NCBI RefSeq assembly: GCF_000711885.1
Contig: NZ_JONK01000007.1
Location: 107,540-171,539, forward strand
DNA: 64,000 nucleotides
Origin: Chromobacterium haemolyticum DSM 19808
Lineage (GTDB): Bacteria; Pseudomonadota; Gammaproteobacteria; Burkholderiales; Chromobacteriaceae
Reading direction: 5' to 3'
Shown: positions 49,229 to 57,981 of the stretch, one piece after another
Layout: every line of letters starts with the position of its first letter
Numbering within the stretch: position 1 is the first letter of the stretch
Made by a program: the position numbers and the translations under genes
The notes under the pieces: model-generated
What the model was told of the DNA's origin: nothing
What the model saw: the letters and a program-made list of their open reading frames with translations, nothing else
Databases searched by the model: none

Positions 49229-49720
49229 ATGAACATCGAACTTCATTACCAAGTGGAACAGTTTCTCTACCGTCACGCCGAGCGGTGCGACAGCCAGGAC
49301 TGGGACGCCTACCTGGCAGATTACGCGCCGGACTGCGAATACCACGTGCCGCAATGGGACTCCGAACACGTTTACACCACCGACCCCAAGCGCGAGATGT
49401 CGCTGATCTACTACGCCAGCCGCGCCGGCCTGGAGGACAGGGTGTTCCGCATACGCACCGGCAAATCCGCCGCCTGCAACCCGATGCCCCGCACTTTGCA
49501 CCAACTGACCAATATACGCGTTGAACGCGGCGCAGACGGTTTGGTGGAAGCCCGCGTCAACTGGGCCACGTTCTACACCCGCTTTGGCGAGACCGGCTAT
49601 TTCTACGGCCGCGCCGCGTACACGCTGGAGCGGCACGGCGACGGGTGGCGGATCCGGCGTCAGCATGTGCTGCTGTTGAACGATACCGTGAACGCGGTGC
49701 TGGATTTCTACCATCTCTGA
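49229..49720 (+). CDS. antB: anthranilate 1,2-dioxygenase small subunit AntB
   Basis: This 163-residue beta subunit of the aromatic-ring-hydroxylating dioxygenase (NTF2-like fold) shows EQFLYRHAERCDSQDWDAYL near the start, CEYHVPQW, the RIRTGKSAACNPMPRTLHQLTNI region and the WRIRRQHVLLLNDTV tail. It forms the alpha3beta3 oxygenase with AntA and has a structural role. It follows antA by two bases. Its stop lies directly at the edge of a dispersed repeat. Confidence 0.9.
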   Translation: MNIELHYQVEQFLYRHAERCDSQDWDAYLADYAPDCEYHVPQWDSEHVYTTDPKREMSLIYYASRAGLEDRVFRIRTGKSAACNPMPRTLHQLTNIRVERGADGLVEARVNWATFYTRFGETGYFYGRAAYTLERHGDGWRIRRQHVLLLNDTVNAVLDFYHL

Positions 49721-49842
49721 GAACCTGTTTACGATCTGCCGCGCGCCGAGAGCGGGTTGCGCTTCGGAATGCTTATGTGCCGTCAGCACATTCCGCTTTC
49801 TCTGCCGCAATGTCTCTAGCTCGCAAGATCGTGAACCTGTTC
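49721..49842. repeat. dispersed AACCTGTT/AACAGGTT element (copy 5) between antB and antC
   Basis: The left end GAACCTGTTTACGATCTGC (49721-49739) and right end GCAAGATCGTGAACCTGTTC (49823-49842) form an inverted pair with a few mismatches. The core carries CATTCCGCTTTCTCTGCCG, which is the family core in the opposite orientation. It begins at the antB stop and ends 26 bp before antC, splitting the operon by 147 bp. Confidence 0.7.
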
Positions 49843-49867
49843 GAAATCTCCAAGCGGAAGCACCGAA

Positions 49868-50890
49868 ATGCATCAAGTGGCTTTGAATTTTATCGACGGC
49901 CATACCCTGTTTCTAGAGGCCAAGCCAGGCGAACTGCTGCTGGACGCCGCGCTGCGCCAAGGCATCAAGATCCCGATGGATTGCCGCGAAGGCGTGTGCG
50001 CCACCTGCCGCGGCCGCTGCGACCGCGGCGATTACAGCCAGGACTACGTCGATCCCGAGGCGCTATCCGCGGAGGAACTGGCGGAGCGCCGCATCCTGTC
50101 CTGCCAGACCAGGGTGTTGTCCAACGCCGCTTTTTCCTTCGACTTCGACTCCAGCCTGTGCCGGAGCGCGCCGGCAGCCCGCCTCTCCGCCGTGGTGAGC
50201 CGGGTGGAGCCGGTATCGGACAGTTGCGCCGTGCTGTGTCTGGACGCCTCGGCCGCCGAGGGCGCGCTATCCTTCCTGCCCGGCCAATACGCGCGGCTGC
50301 GCGTGCCCGGCGGCGAGCAATGGCGTGCCTACTCCTTCGCCCACGCCCCTGCCGCGGACAAGCAGCTGCGCTTCCTGGTGCGGCTGCTGCCGGACGGCGC
50401 GATGAGCAATTATCTGCGCAGTGGCTGGCGGGCCGGCGATCGCATCGAACTGGAAGCGCCGCTGGGCAGCTTCTACCTGCGGCACATCGACAAACCGGTG
50501 TTGATGTTGGCCGGCGGCACCGGCTTGTCCGCCTTTCTGGGCATGCTGGAGCAATTGGCCGAACAAGGCGGCTGCGGCCAGCCGGTGACGCTGTACTACG
50601 GCGTCAACCGCGAAGGCGATCTATGCGAGCAGCCGCGGCTGCGCGGCCTGGCCGAACGGCTGCCCGGCTTTGCCTGGCATCCGGTGGTGATGGCGGCGGA
50701 AGACGGCTGGAGCGGCAAACGCGGGCTGATCCCCGAGCACCTGGACGCGGACGCGCTGCGCGCCCAGGCCGCCGACATCTATCTATGCGGCCCGCCGCCG
50801 ATGGTGGACGCGGTGCGCGACTGGCTGCGCCGTCATGGTTGCGAGCATCTCAATCTCTATCTGGAAAAATTCGCCGATAGCGGCGGCTGA
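49868..50890 (+). CDS. antC: anthranilate 1,2-dioxygenase reductase component AntC
   Basis: This 340-residue electron-transfer component has an N-terminal plant-type 2Fe-2S ferredoxin (C39, C44, C47 in MDCREGVCATCRG, and a fourth Cys in LSCQTR). An FAD domain (RAYSFAHAP) and a NAD-binding domain (LAGGTGLSAFLGML; YLCGPPPMVDAVRDWL) follow. It passes electrons from NADH to AntAB. GGAAG precedes the ATG. Class IB architecture, matching both AntC and BenC; context gives AntC. Confidence 0.9.
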   Translation: MHQVALNFIDGHTLFLEAKPGELLLDAALRQGIKIPMDCREGVCATCRGRCDRGDYSQDYVDPEALSAEELAERRILSCQTRVLSNAAFSFDFDSSLCRSAPAARLSAVVSRVEPVSDSCAVLCLDASAAEGALSFLPGQYARLRVPGGEQWRAYSFAHAPAADKQLRFLVRLLPDGAMSNYLRSGWRAGDRIELEAPLGSFYLRHIDKPVLMLAGGTGLSAFLGMLEQLAEQGGCGQPVTLYYGVNREGDLCEQPRLRGLAERLPGFAWHPVVMAAEDGWSGKRGLIPEHLDADALRAQAADIYLCGPPPMVDAVRDWLRRHGCEHLNLYLEKFADSGG

Positions 50891-50902
50891 ACGAGCGTCG
50901 GC

Positions 50903-50938
50903 GCAAACGCCCAGGATGCGCGCGTCCCGGGCGTTTGC
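50903..50938. terminator. long hairpin between convergent antC and T6SS-end gene
   Basis: A 16-bp imperfect stem (GCAAACGCCCAGGATG / CGTCCCGGGCGTTTGC, two G-U-type mismatches) with a CGCG loop begins 13 bases after antC and ends 14 bases before the stop of the opposing gene. It lacks a T run but is well placed as a bidirectional terminator. Confidence 0.6.
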
Positions 50939-50951
50939 CTGTCCGTCTCGC

Positions 50952-51329
50952 CTATTTCTTCATGAAAGGCGCGAAGAAGGCTTCCGGCATTTCGGTGGGG
51001 AAGCCTTTGGCGTCGCTGGGGCGCAGGTCGGACATGTCCGGCTGGAAATCATAAGTCTTCTGCCGGCGCTGCTGGTCCTGATGCACCGCCACCTGTTTGT
51101 CCACCGAGGACTTGATCGCGGTCATGTGGTCCAGCATCTGGCGGCCCACGTCCTGCACATTGCCTATCAAATTGCTGGCGTTGCTGCCGGAGGCGATATT
51201 CATGCCCGGCACCGCGTTCATGAACGGCTCGGCCATGGAGCCGCCGGCGCTTTGGCCGTACTGGTGGGCGGCGCTGCACGCCTTGAGGATTTCCGCCGGG
51301 TTGATCATGTTTTCTGCAGCCTTGGTCAT
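50952..51329 (-). CDS. small T6SS-operon protein of unknown function
   Basis: This 125-residue protein has no signal peptide or membrane helix. It is rich in Met, Gln, Ser and Asn and has a C-terminal segment QRRQKTYDFQPDMSDLRPSD. It follows tssM on the same strand. I start at ATG 51329 with AAGGAA before it. I do not recognise the family. Glycine/serine/methionine-rich mid-sequence (AHQYGQSAGGSMAEPF) gives no clue. It may be a T6SS accessory or a secreted protein; the two hairpins in the 130-bp gap suggest it can be transcribed at a different level from tssM. Confidence 0.65.
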   Translation of the reverse strand: MTKAAENMINPAEILKACSAAHQYGQSAGGSMAEPFMNAVPGMNIASGSNASNLIGNVQDVGRQMLDHMTAIKSSVDKQVAVHQDQQRRQKTYDFQPDMSDLRPSDAKGFPTEMPEAFFAPFMKK

Positions 51330-51383
51330 GGTGTTTCCTTTCAGTGGGTAATGGAACGAAACAAACAGCGGAAAAACCCGCCT

Positions 51384-51414
51384 GGGCCCGTTCAAAATCC
51401 GCCGTGCTGAACGG
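51384..51414 (-). other. inverted repeat between tssM and the small downstream gene
   Basis: The 9-bp arms GCCCGTTCA / TGAACGGGC are separated by 13 bp, upstream of the small gene start. It could form an RNA hairpin and modulate read-through from tssM. Confidence 0.4.
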
Positions 51415-51427
51415 GCTCCCTCTTGTC

Positions 51428-51448
51428 GGGGCCGGCAATGCCGGCCCC
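51428..51448 (-). terminator. strong GC hairpin just after tssM
   Basis: The perfect 9-bp stem GGGGCCGGC / GCCGGCCCC with a 3-nt loop lies 11 bases after the tssM stop. There is no T run, so it is probably a processing or partial-termination hairpin. Confidence 0.5.
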
Positions 51449-51458
51449 TGAACCGTCG

Positions 51459-54400
51459 TCAGCCGCCTTGCGGGCAACGGAAAGACTGGATCAGCCCGGA
51501 CCACAGCGGCGACGGCGAGGACAGCGACTGCCACTCTATGCGCACCGAACCCAGGCTGCCCTGATACAGGCGCTCGCGGCGGTCCGCGGTCCCGCCCACG
51601 CCGCGGCCGGCGTCGAAGAAGCGGAACAGCGCCCATGGTCCGTCGTATTGCAAGGTGTTGACGCGGCCGTCCACCGACTTCATTTGCAGCCGTATCGCCA
51701 GCTTCTGGCTCTGACCGTTCCAGTCGATGCGCTGCGGCGTGGTGGCGCCGTGGGCGAATCGCAGAGTCTGGCCGGCCAGGTCCAACTGCACCTCGGCCAG
51801 TTGCGGGTCCATGTCCAGGAAGCGCAACACCGTGGGCACCCGCAAGCGGCCGCCGTCGTCCAGCATCGCATCGCGGATGCGGCTGGCGCTTTCGTAAGCG
51901 CCAATCACCTCTTGGCTCAGCAGCGCCTGCTTGCCGCCGTCCACGCTGCGCGCCTTCCACGGCGTCACCGAGGTATCGACATAGGCGGCCAGATGCTCGC
52001 GGAAATACACCGCCATCGCGCCCTGGGGGGCGAACAGCCGCTCAAAGCCCTCAACGCTGGCGTCCGCGCCGGCGCCTCGGCGGAACGGGTAGCGGCCGGT
52101 CAAGCCCTGATCGCAGGCGCTGCGCGTGGCGCCGGCCGCGCCCTTGTTCAGCACCGCCTGGGTCTGGCTGGAGGTGGCGGCGCTGCCGTTGTTGATCAGG
52201 TCCAGCATGATGCCGCGCACCGGCTCCGGCTGCAGGCCGGCGTCGCCGCGCAGCTTGGTGAACACATCGTATTGCGCCGGCAGCACTTGGCCGGTTTGCA
52301 GGGCACCGTTGACCAGGCCCAGCTGGCGGTACAAAGAATCGAACAGCCGCGCCAGCGGATTGCTGCCGCTGTTGTCGTTCTTCTCCAGTTGCTTGGCGAT
52401 CTGGCGCAAGGCCTGGAAGTGCTCCTCCACCGCGTGCTCCGGCAGCAAGGTGGTGCGGTAGCGCTCGCCGTTGATCTCGCCCACCAGAGAGCGGCGGCTT
52501 TTTTCCAGCCGCGCCTTCTGGCGGTCTATCCAACTATCCATGCCGCCGTCGTAGCTGCCGGTCAACATGGTTTCGCGTCCGGCGAAACGCAGCAGATTGG
52601 CCAGCGGCGATTGCGAGTTCATCATCGATGCCGCCAACTGCGCGGCGTCGTCCAGGCCGGTGACGGAGCGCACGCTGACATTGGCCAAAAAGCTTTGCCA
52701 GGCGGTGATGTAGTCCTGCAGATATTGATTGCGGGCGCTGTCGGCCAGCTTCTGCACCAGGCTGTCGATCTCAAAGCCATTGCCGCGCAGCGGCTCGTTG
52801 CGCAGCACCCAGCTCTGCTCCTCCAGCATGGCGCGGGCGCTGGGCTCCAGCCGAGGCAGGAAGGCGTCCACATAACCTGCGCGGGTGTACCAGCCGGAAA
52901 CGGCGCTGTCGGTGTCCGGCACGTTGTTGCGCATGCGCAAGCTCATCGCAGAGCCAAAGCCCGCCGCGCGCGCCAGCGAGATGTCCTGTATCTGGGACGG
53001 CAGGCCCTGCTCCCGCACATGGTTGAGCACCCGAGTCACTACCGGAATCTGCGAAGCGCGGGCGCGGGCAGTCTGCACCAGGTTGGCGTCCTCCGGCGCC
53101 GCCGGCAGGCCGGGCAGCGTGATCAGCGCGCGCGCGTCGGCGATCAGCATGCGCCGGTCCTCGTCGTTGTACTGCCCTTCGGACAGCGCTTCCCAGCGGC
53201 CGGAGATCCAACGCTCCACCGCGCTGGCGGAGCGGTACTGCGGCCGGCACAACATCAGATAGACCTTGAGCGTCAGGAAGATGTCGCCGGGGCTGCCTTC
53301 GGTCTGCGCCTGCAAGGTGCGCTTCACCTCGTTGTACAGTTCCGGCATCAGCGTTTTCTGCAAGTGGCGGTGATAGGTGGCGGTGGCGGTTTCAGCCACG
53401 CGGCGGTGCTCGAAGTACGGCGTCCTCATCCCGCGCTCGGCGCTTTCAGCCTGGGCCTGCGCGTAGCGCATTTGCGCCGCCACCGCCAGTAACGGCGATC
53501 CGGCGCTGGGCGCGCTGCCGGCCTGTTCCCGCGCCAGTGTCTTGCCCTCGCTGAACTGAGCCCAGACGTATTCCAGATAGTTGCGCTCGGCGAAATAGCC
53601 CCAGGCCACCCAGACCAGCAAGGCCAGCGCCAGCGCCGGCAAAGCCGCCCAGCGCAGCGCGTTCAGCAACCGGCGCTTGCGCGATGGCGGCGCGGGCGGA
53701 GCCGGCCGTTCCCGCGCCTGGCGTTCGGCCGCGGTCAGGTTCTGCTCCATCAATTGCCGTTCCACGGCCACCTGCCGCAGCAAGGGCGTCCACAGCTCGC
53801 CCAAGGGCCGCGTCGTCGGCTCCGGGCCGTCGATTTCAATGTCGGCCACTTCCGCCACCGAACCCAGCCACAGCCCGCGCAAATGGGCGGCGTCTTCGTC
53901 GCCGTCGCGGGCGAACAGCGGCGGCAGCAAGCCTTGCAGCGCTTGGCGCAGCCGGCCCAGCGCCTCCACGAAGCGCAGCTGGGCGTGGTTGACCTCCACC
54001 TCGCCGGCCAAGGGCGCGGCAAACAATACTTGGCGTTGCACCCGTTGTTCCAGGCTATGCAAGGCCGGCGCCCAAGCGCCGGAAGCGTCCGCGCCGGCGT
54101 CCAGCGGCAAGGGGAAGCCGATGCCGCGCGCCCAGCGCTCCGGCCGCATCTGGTTCAGCATCGCCAACGCGCCGTCCAGCCGGTCCGTCCCGGTCAGCGC
54201 CAGGTAGACGTTGGGGGTGCGGCCCAGGCCGTCGCGCAGCTTGAGCAGGCGTTGGCGCAAAGTGGCGGCCATTTGCTGACGGCGTTTGGACGCCATCGAG
54301 ATCAAATCGTCGCCGCCCACGCACAGCACCACTCCGCTGACGCGGATCTTGTCGCGCAAAGCGACCAGACCGGCCAGCAGCTTGTCCCAGGCCGCCGCGG

Positions 54401-54914
54401 CCTCCTGGTCGTAACCTTCGCCGATATTCCACTGCCCCTGGGTATCCAGCCACACCGCGTCCGAGGACAGGCGGAAGTCCAGTCCCAGGCCCTGCCCTAT
54501 CGCCGCCGCCGGCTCCGCTCCATCGCGCAGCGTCCAGGACAACAAGCTGCTTTTGCCGCTGCCGGCGGCGCCCAACAGCAGATAGCACGGCAGCGGCGCG
54601 CCGCCGCGGCGGCTCAGCTGGCGTTCCAGTTGCTGCAAAGTGTCGCTGATGTAATCCGGCGGGCCGGGGTCCGGCTCAGGCTCGGGCGCCGGTTTGGGCG
54701 CGCGGCGGAAGGAACGCGGCGCGGCGGTCAGCCGGCCCCACAGCCAGCTCAGCAGCGGCCAGAAGCCCCAGATCAACGCTGCCGCGACTAAGATTTGCCG
54801 CAGCAGCGCCCAGCCCAGCGGCCGGTAGACGCCGATGGAAATCAGCGGTCCTATCCACCAGATCGCCAGAGCGATCAACAGCGCGATCAACACGCGCATA
54901 CTTTGCCGGATCAT
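51459..54914 (-). CDS. tssM: type VI secretion membrane complex protein TssM (IcmF)
   Basis: This 1151-residue inner-membrane protein has two N-terminal helices (about 7-30 and 36-58) and a cytoplasmic GTPase-like domain with Walker A GAAGSGKSS at 115-123. A third helix (about 415-435, ALPALALALLVWVAWGYF) and a large periplasmic region follow, with the C-terminal part that contacts TssJ. It forms the trans-envelope complex with TssL and TssJ. Length is normal. Its ATG overlaps the tssL stop codon, with AAGGAG in front. Confidence 0.94.
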   Translation of the reverse strand: MIRQSMRVLIALLIALAIWWIGPLISIGVYRPLGWALLRQILVAAALIWGFWPLLSWLWGRLTAAPRSFRRAPKPAPEPEPDPGPPDYISDTLQQLERQLSRRGGAPLPCYLLLGAAGSGKSSLLSWTLRDGAEPAAAIGQGLGLDFRLSSDAVWLDTQGQWNIGEGYDQEAAAAWDKLLAGLVALRDKIRVSGVVLCVGGDDLISMASKRRQQMAATLRQRLLKLRDGLGRTPNVYLALTGTDRLDGALAMLNQMRPERWARGIGFPLPLDAGADASGAWAPALHSLEQRVQRQVLFAAPLAGEVEVNHAQLRFVEALGRLRQALQGLLPPLFARDGDEDAAHLRGLWLGSVAEVADIEIDGPEPTTRPLGELWTPLLRQVAVERQLMEQNLTAAERQARERPAPPAPPSRKRRLLNALRWAALPALALALLVWVAWGYFAERNYLEYVWAQFSEGKTLAREQAGSAPSAGSPLLAVAAQMRYAQAQAESAERGMRTPYFEHRRVAETATATYHRHLQKTLMPELYNEVKRTLQAQTEGSPGDIFLTLKVYLMLCRPQYRSASAVERWISGRWEALSEGQYNDEDRRMLIADARALITLPGLPAAPEDANLVQTARARASQIPVVTRVLNHVREQGLPSQIQDISLARAAGFGSAMSLRMRNNVPDTDSAVSGWYTRAGYVDAFLPRLEPSARAMLEEQSWVLRNEPLRGNGFEIDSLVQKLADSARNQYLQDYITAWQSFLANVSVRSVTGLDDAAQLAASMMNSQSPLANLLRFAGRETMLTGSYDGGMDSWIDRQKARLEKSRRSLVGEINGERYRTTLLPEHAVEEHFQALRQIAKQLEKNDNSGSNPLARLFDSLYRQLGLVNGALQTGQVLPAQYDVFTKLRGDAGLQPEPVRGIMLDLINNGSAATSSQTQAVLNKGAAGATRSACDQGLTGRYPFRRGAGADASVEGFERLFAPQGAMAVYFREHLAAYVDTSVTPWKARSVDGGKQALLSQEVIGAYESASRIRDAMLDDGGRLRVPTVLRFLDMDPQLAEVQLDLAGQTLRFAHGATTPQRIDWNGQSQKLAIRLQMKSVDGRVNTLQYDGPWALFRFFDAGRGVGGTADRRERLYQGSLGSVRIEWQSLSSPSPLWSGLIQSFRCPQGG

Positions 54915-56539
54915 GGTTGTTGCTCCTTATAGCCGGGCTCAAGCGGGCTGGGTCCGTTGCCTATGCCGACGCCGGGCGCCAGCGTCTGCGGGGCGGGCGT
55001 CTGCGGGGATTGGGCTTGGGGGACGGATGGCTGGGCCTGTGCGCCCTTGGCGGCGTCGGCCACTTTCCACAACACGTCGACGCGGCGGTTGCGTTCATAG
55101 GCGGCTGGGGTCTGCGCCGCGTCCAACGGCGCGCTGTCACCGCGTCCCGAGGAGTCGATGCGGCGCGCCACCGCGTTGTCGGGCGCTTGCGCGCCGCCGG
55201 GAATCGCGGTCTGGCGCAGAGAGTCCGCCACCGAGCGCGCGCGCGCCTCGGACAAGCGCTGATTGCTGGGGAAGGCGCTGGTCTGGATGGGTTGGCGGTC
55301 GGTGTGGCCTATCACCTCCAGATCGCCCGGCCACGGCGCGAAAGCCTGGCCCAGCCGTTCGATGTTTTTCTGGAAGGAGGCCCGCACCTCGGCCTTGCCC
55401 ACGTCGAAGGCGCCGTCGCTGCGGAAAACCAGCAGCCAGCCCTGCGGGTGCTTATAGGCCACCAGCCAGCCTTCGGACAGCAGCTGCGGCAGCGGAGGCG
55501 GCAAGGTGGTGGCCAGATTGATGGCCCGCAGCGGCGGGGTCCAGGCCGCCAGGGCTTCGCGTATCGGCCGGCCCAGCAGATCCAGGCTGATGTTGGCCGC
55601 GCCGTAGGCCAGCGCCACCACGCCCAGCGCGATGGCGCCGCCGCGCAAGGGCGTCAGCCAGCGCTGGCGAGGGGGCGCTTCGGGCTCCGGCGGCGGCGGG
55701 GGCGGCGGGGGCTCGATCAATTCCGCCCCCAGCGGCTCCGGCTCCCGCTGGCGCCAAATGGCGGCATGCAGCTGCGAGCGTAAATCCTGCAGCAACGCCT
55801 CGCCGCGCTCCAGCACCCGGTAGCGGCCCTGCCAGCCCAAGGCCAGCACCAGCTCGTAAAGCTCCAGCAAAGGGGTGGGTGCCGGCTCGTGGCGCAGCCA
55901 GCGCTGCAGGTCGGCGAAGGCGTCCTCCCCGCCCCAGGCATCGTCGTGGAACTCCACCAAAAGGCTGCGCTCGCCGTCGTAGGGCTGTTGGCCGGCGCCG
56001 CGCGCCGCGTCGTTGCAGACTTCGTCCAGATAGGTGCACAGCAGATAGGAGGCGTCCTGAGCCTGCTGCCACTCGCAGCCGGACGCGGCCAGCCGTTCTC
56101 GGTAAAGCTTGAGTTCCAGGCCCAATTGGGCGCGGATCTGCGCCTGGCTCTCCGCCGCGCCGCCTTGAAGCCGCTGTAATTGCAGCACCGCCGGCAAGGC
56201 GTGGGAGATGAAGGGGTTGTCCCATTGCGCTTGTTGCAAGCCGGCCTTGAGCAGGCCGCCGCGCGCTCCGGAGCGCTGATAGATCACCGGCGCGTCGTCG
56301 GTCTCCGCCTGCGCCCTGCCCGCGCCCGCCGTCGGCGGCGCGGCGGGCGGGAGGGCCAGCGGCAAGGCGTTCAAGGCTTCCGGTTCGGCTTCGGCCTCCA
56401 AGGTGGACACTTGCTGGCCGGGCATCAGCAAAGGCAGGTTTTCCAGCCGGCTGCGCATCGCGCCCTCCAGCATGCCGCTGTTCAGGTGCGCGGCGGAGGC
56501 CCGGCGGAAGATGGAGGAAAAATTGTGCAGCAGATTCAT
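54911..56539 (-). CDS. tssL: type VI secretion protein TssL with OmpA peptidoglycan-binding domain
   Basis: This 542-residue protein has an N-terminal DotU domain (about residues 100-265, with ASYLLCTYLDEVCND and SLLVEFHDDAWGGEDAF), a Pro-rich linker, one membrane helix near 300-320 (LRGGAIALGVVALAYGAA), and a C-terminal OmpA-like domain with VIGHTDRQP, LSEARARSVADSL and ERNRRVDVLW. This is the longer TssL type that anchors itself to peptidoglycan and needs no separate TagL. It lies between tssK and tssM; a dispersed repeat sits in the 80-bp tssK-tssL gap. Confidence 0.93.
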   Translation of the reverse strand: MNLLHNFSSIFRRASAAHLNSGMLEGAMRSRLENLPLLMPGQQVSTLEAEAEPEALNALPLALPPAAPPTAGAGRAQAETDDAPVIYQRSGARGGLLKAGLQQAQWDNPFISHALPAVLQLQRLQGGAAESQAQIRAQLGLELKLYRERLAASGCEWQQAQDASYLLCTYLDEVCNDAARGAGQQPYDGERSLLVEFHDDAWGGEDAFADLQRWLRHEPAPTPLLELYELVLALGWQGRYRVLERGEALLQDLRSQLHAAIWRQREPEPLGAELIEPPPPPPPPEPEAPPRQRWLTPLRGGAIALGVVALAYGAANISLDLLGRPIREALAAWTPPLRAINLATTLPPPLPQLLSEGWLVAYKHPQGWLLVFRSDGAFDVGKAEVRASFQKNIERLGQAFAPWPGDLEVIGHTDRQPIQTSAFPSNQRLSEARARSVADSLRQTAIPGGAQAPDNAVARRIDSSGRGDSAPLDAAQTPAAYERNRRVDVLWKVADAAKGAQAQPSVPQAQSPQTPAPQTLAPGVGIGNGPSPLEPGYKEQQP

Positions 56540-56569
56540 TTTCGTTCACTCTTTCGGCTATTTGGTTTT

Positions 56570-56622
56570 GAGCCTGTTTTACGACCCCGCTAAGCTGCGC
56601 GGCAGGTCGCAAACAGGTTCTA
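56570..56622. repeat. minimal palindromic AACCTGTT/AACAGGTT element (copy 6)
   Basis: Inverted ends GAGCCTGTTTTACGACC (56570-56586) and GGTCGCAAACAGGTTC (56605-56620) enclose only 18 bp. The end overlaps the tssK stop codon. This looks like an internally deleted or minimal hairpin form of the family. Confidence 0.65.
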
Positions 56623-57981
56623 AGCGACCTTGCCTTCGCGCAGCCCCCAGGCCTCGAACCGCATATCCTGGAAGTCCCCGACGATGCGGAGCGCCAGCGC
56701 CGAGCCCGCGAAGGCCTGCGCCCAAAACGGGTCGCTGGACTCCACTTCGAAGTACACGCTCTGCGCGTAGTACGGCACCTGGCGCGGCGGGTTGGGCGTC
56801 GGGATCAGCCGCGCGCCCGGCAATTGCAAGTCCACCAGCTTCTGGATCTGTTCCACCGCGCCCAGTTTGGCCTGCTGCGGCAAGAGCTGGCGCAGCTTGT
56901 CCGCCGGCATCGCCGCGGAGAAGGCGAAGACCATCTTCTGCAGCTTCCACTGGCGGTCCACCACGCAGACATGCACTTGGTCGCCGCGGTCCTCAAACTT
57001 CAGCGGCAGCACCGGGGTTTCGATCACCCTGGCCAGCGCGTAGCGCAAGGTGGCGGCCAACGGCTCGAAGCTGGCTTGCAGCTCATCGTGGCGGTAGGCG
57101 AACTGCCGCTCGGCCAATGCCTCGTCCACGCCGGGCAGCACGCTGAGCCGGCCCAGCAGGCCGATCAACTCCTGGAACAGCAAGGCCGGCGGCAGCGGGT
57201 TGAAGGCGTCCAGGTGAGCCAAGCGCATCCGGTATTCGGCGATGCCCTGGCGCAGCATCAACTCCACCAGGTCCGCCAGGCCGCCGCCGGCGGACAGCAC
57301 TCGCAAGCCGGCGCTGCCGGCCAGCCGCACTTGCAGCGTGCTTTGCAACTCCTCGATCAGCGCTCGCAGCGTCTGGTGGGCGCGGCTGTCCAGCAGCGGC
57401 GGGATGAAACGCGGGTCCAGCAACAGCGTCAGCGCGCTGCTGCGCCCCGCCACCCGGGCGAAGGGCAAGGCGGTTTCCTCGGCGCGCAATTGCGATTGCC
57501 AGCACAGCCGCGTCATCATGCGGCCGGTTTCCAGCGTCAGGCGGCGCGGCGAGCCCGGCGCGTCCAGGCCCACGCTGAGATCGGGCACCTCGGTGGCGGC
57601 GGCGCGGTAGCGCGCGGCCGCAGACGCGTCGCCAAAGGCCATTTCCGGGCCGCCGCAACCGGCGGCCGGCAGCGCCAGGCAGGCAATGTCGCCGGCCTGG
57701 GCGTCCGAGGTGTCCAGCGGGGCCGGCAAAGGGTCGTGAGCCGGCAGCGCGAACGGGGTGCCGTCCGGCAAAATGCCTTCGGCCGCGCGCAGGCCCAAGC
57801 GGCCGAGCCCCAAACCGTCGCTGTCCACATCCAGCAGGGAAAAGCCCCAGCCATGGTTGGAGGTCTGACGCAGGCGCAGGCCGAACTGATGAGCCAAGTG
57901 GCGTTCCTGCTGCTGAAAATGCTGGGTTTCTATCAACATGCCGTCGCTCCAGGCGACGGGTCCTACTGGCAAAGCGCTCAT
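56620..57981 (-). CDS. tssK: type VI secretion baseplate protein TssK
   Basis: This 453-residue TssK has the classic opening MSALPVGPVAWSDGMLIETQHFQQQERH. This is followed by the conserved GWGFSLLDVD, TLEVxTGRMM-like (TLETGRMMTRLCWQ) and a C-terminal head domain. It links baseplate to membrane complex. The start at 57981 has GGAGGAAAG in front and overlaps the tssJ stop by four bases. The open frame runs on upstream through tssJ without coding support, so the longer version is rejected. Confidence 0.95.
   Translation of the reverse strand: MSALPVGPVAWSDGMLIETQHFQQQERHLAHQFGLRLRQTSNHGWGFSLLDVDSDGLGLGRLGLRAAEGILPDGTPFALPAHDPLPAPLDTSDAQAGDIACLALPAAGCGGPEMAFGDASAAARYRAAATEVPDLSVGLDAPGSPRRLTLETGRMMTRLCWQSQLRAEETALPFARVAGRSSALTLLLDPRFIPPLLDSRAHQTLRALIEELQSTLQVRLAGSAGLRVLSAGGGLADLVELMLRQGIAEYRMRLAHLDAFNPLPPALLFQELIGLLGRLSVLPGVDEALAERQFAYRHDELQASFEPLAATLRYALARVIETPVLPLKFEDRGDQVHVCVVDRQWKLQKMVFAFSAAMPADKLRQLLPQQAKLGAVEQIQKLVDLQLPGARLIPTPNPPRQVPYYAQSVYFEVESSDPFWAQAFAGSALALRIVGDFQDMRFEAWGLREGKVA

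Noticed and set aside
47838..50890. Benzoate dioxygenase benABC instead of antABC
   Set aside because: The large-subunit head and tail follow AntA, no benD dehydrogenase gene is present, and anthranilate dioxygenase gives catechol directly without one.
51423..53492. 689-residue plus-strand frame opposite tssM
   Set aside because: It is an antisense shadow rich in Ala, Gln and Arg with no domain; tssM is unambiguous.
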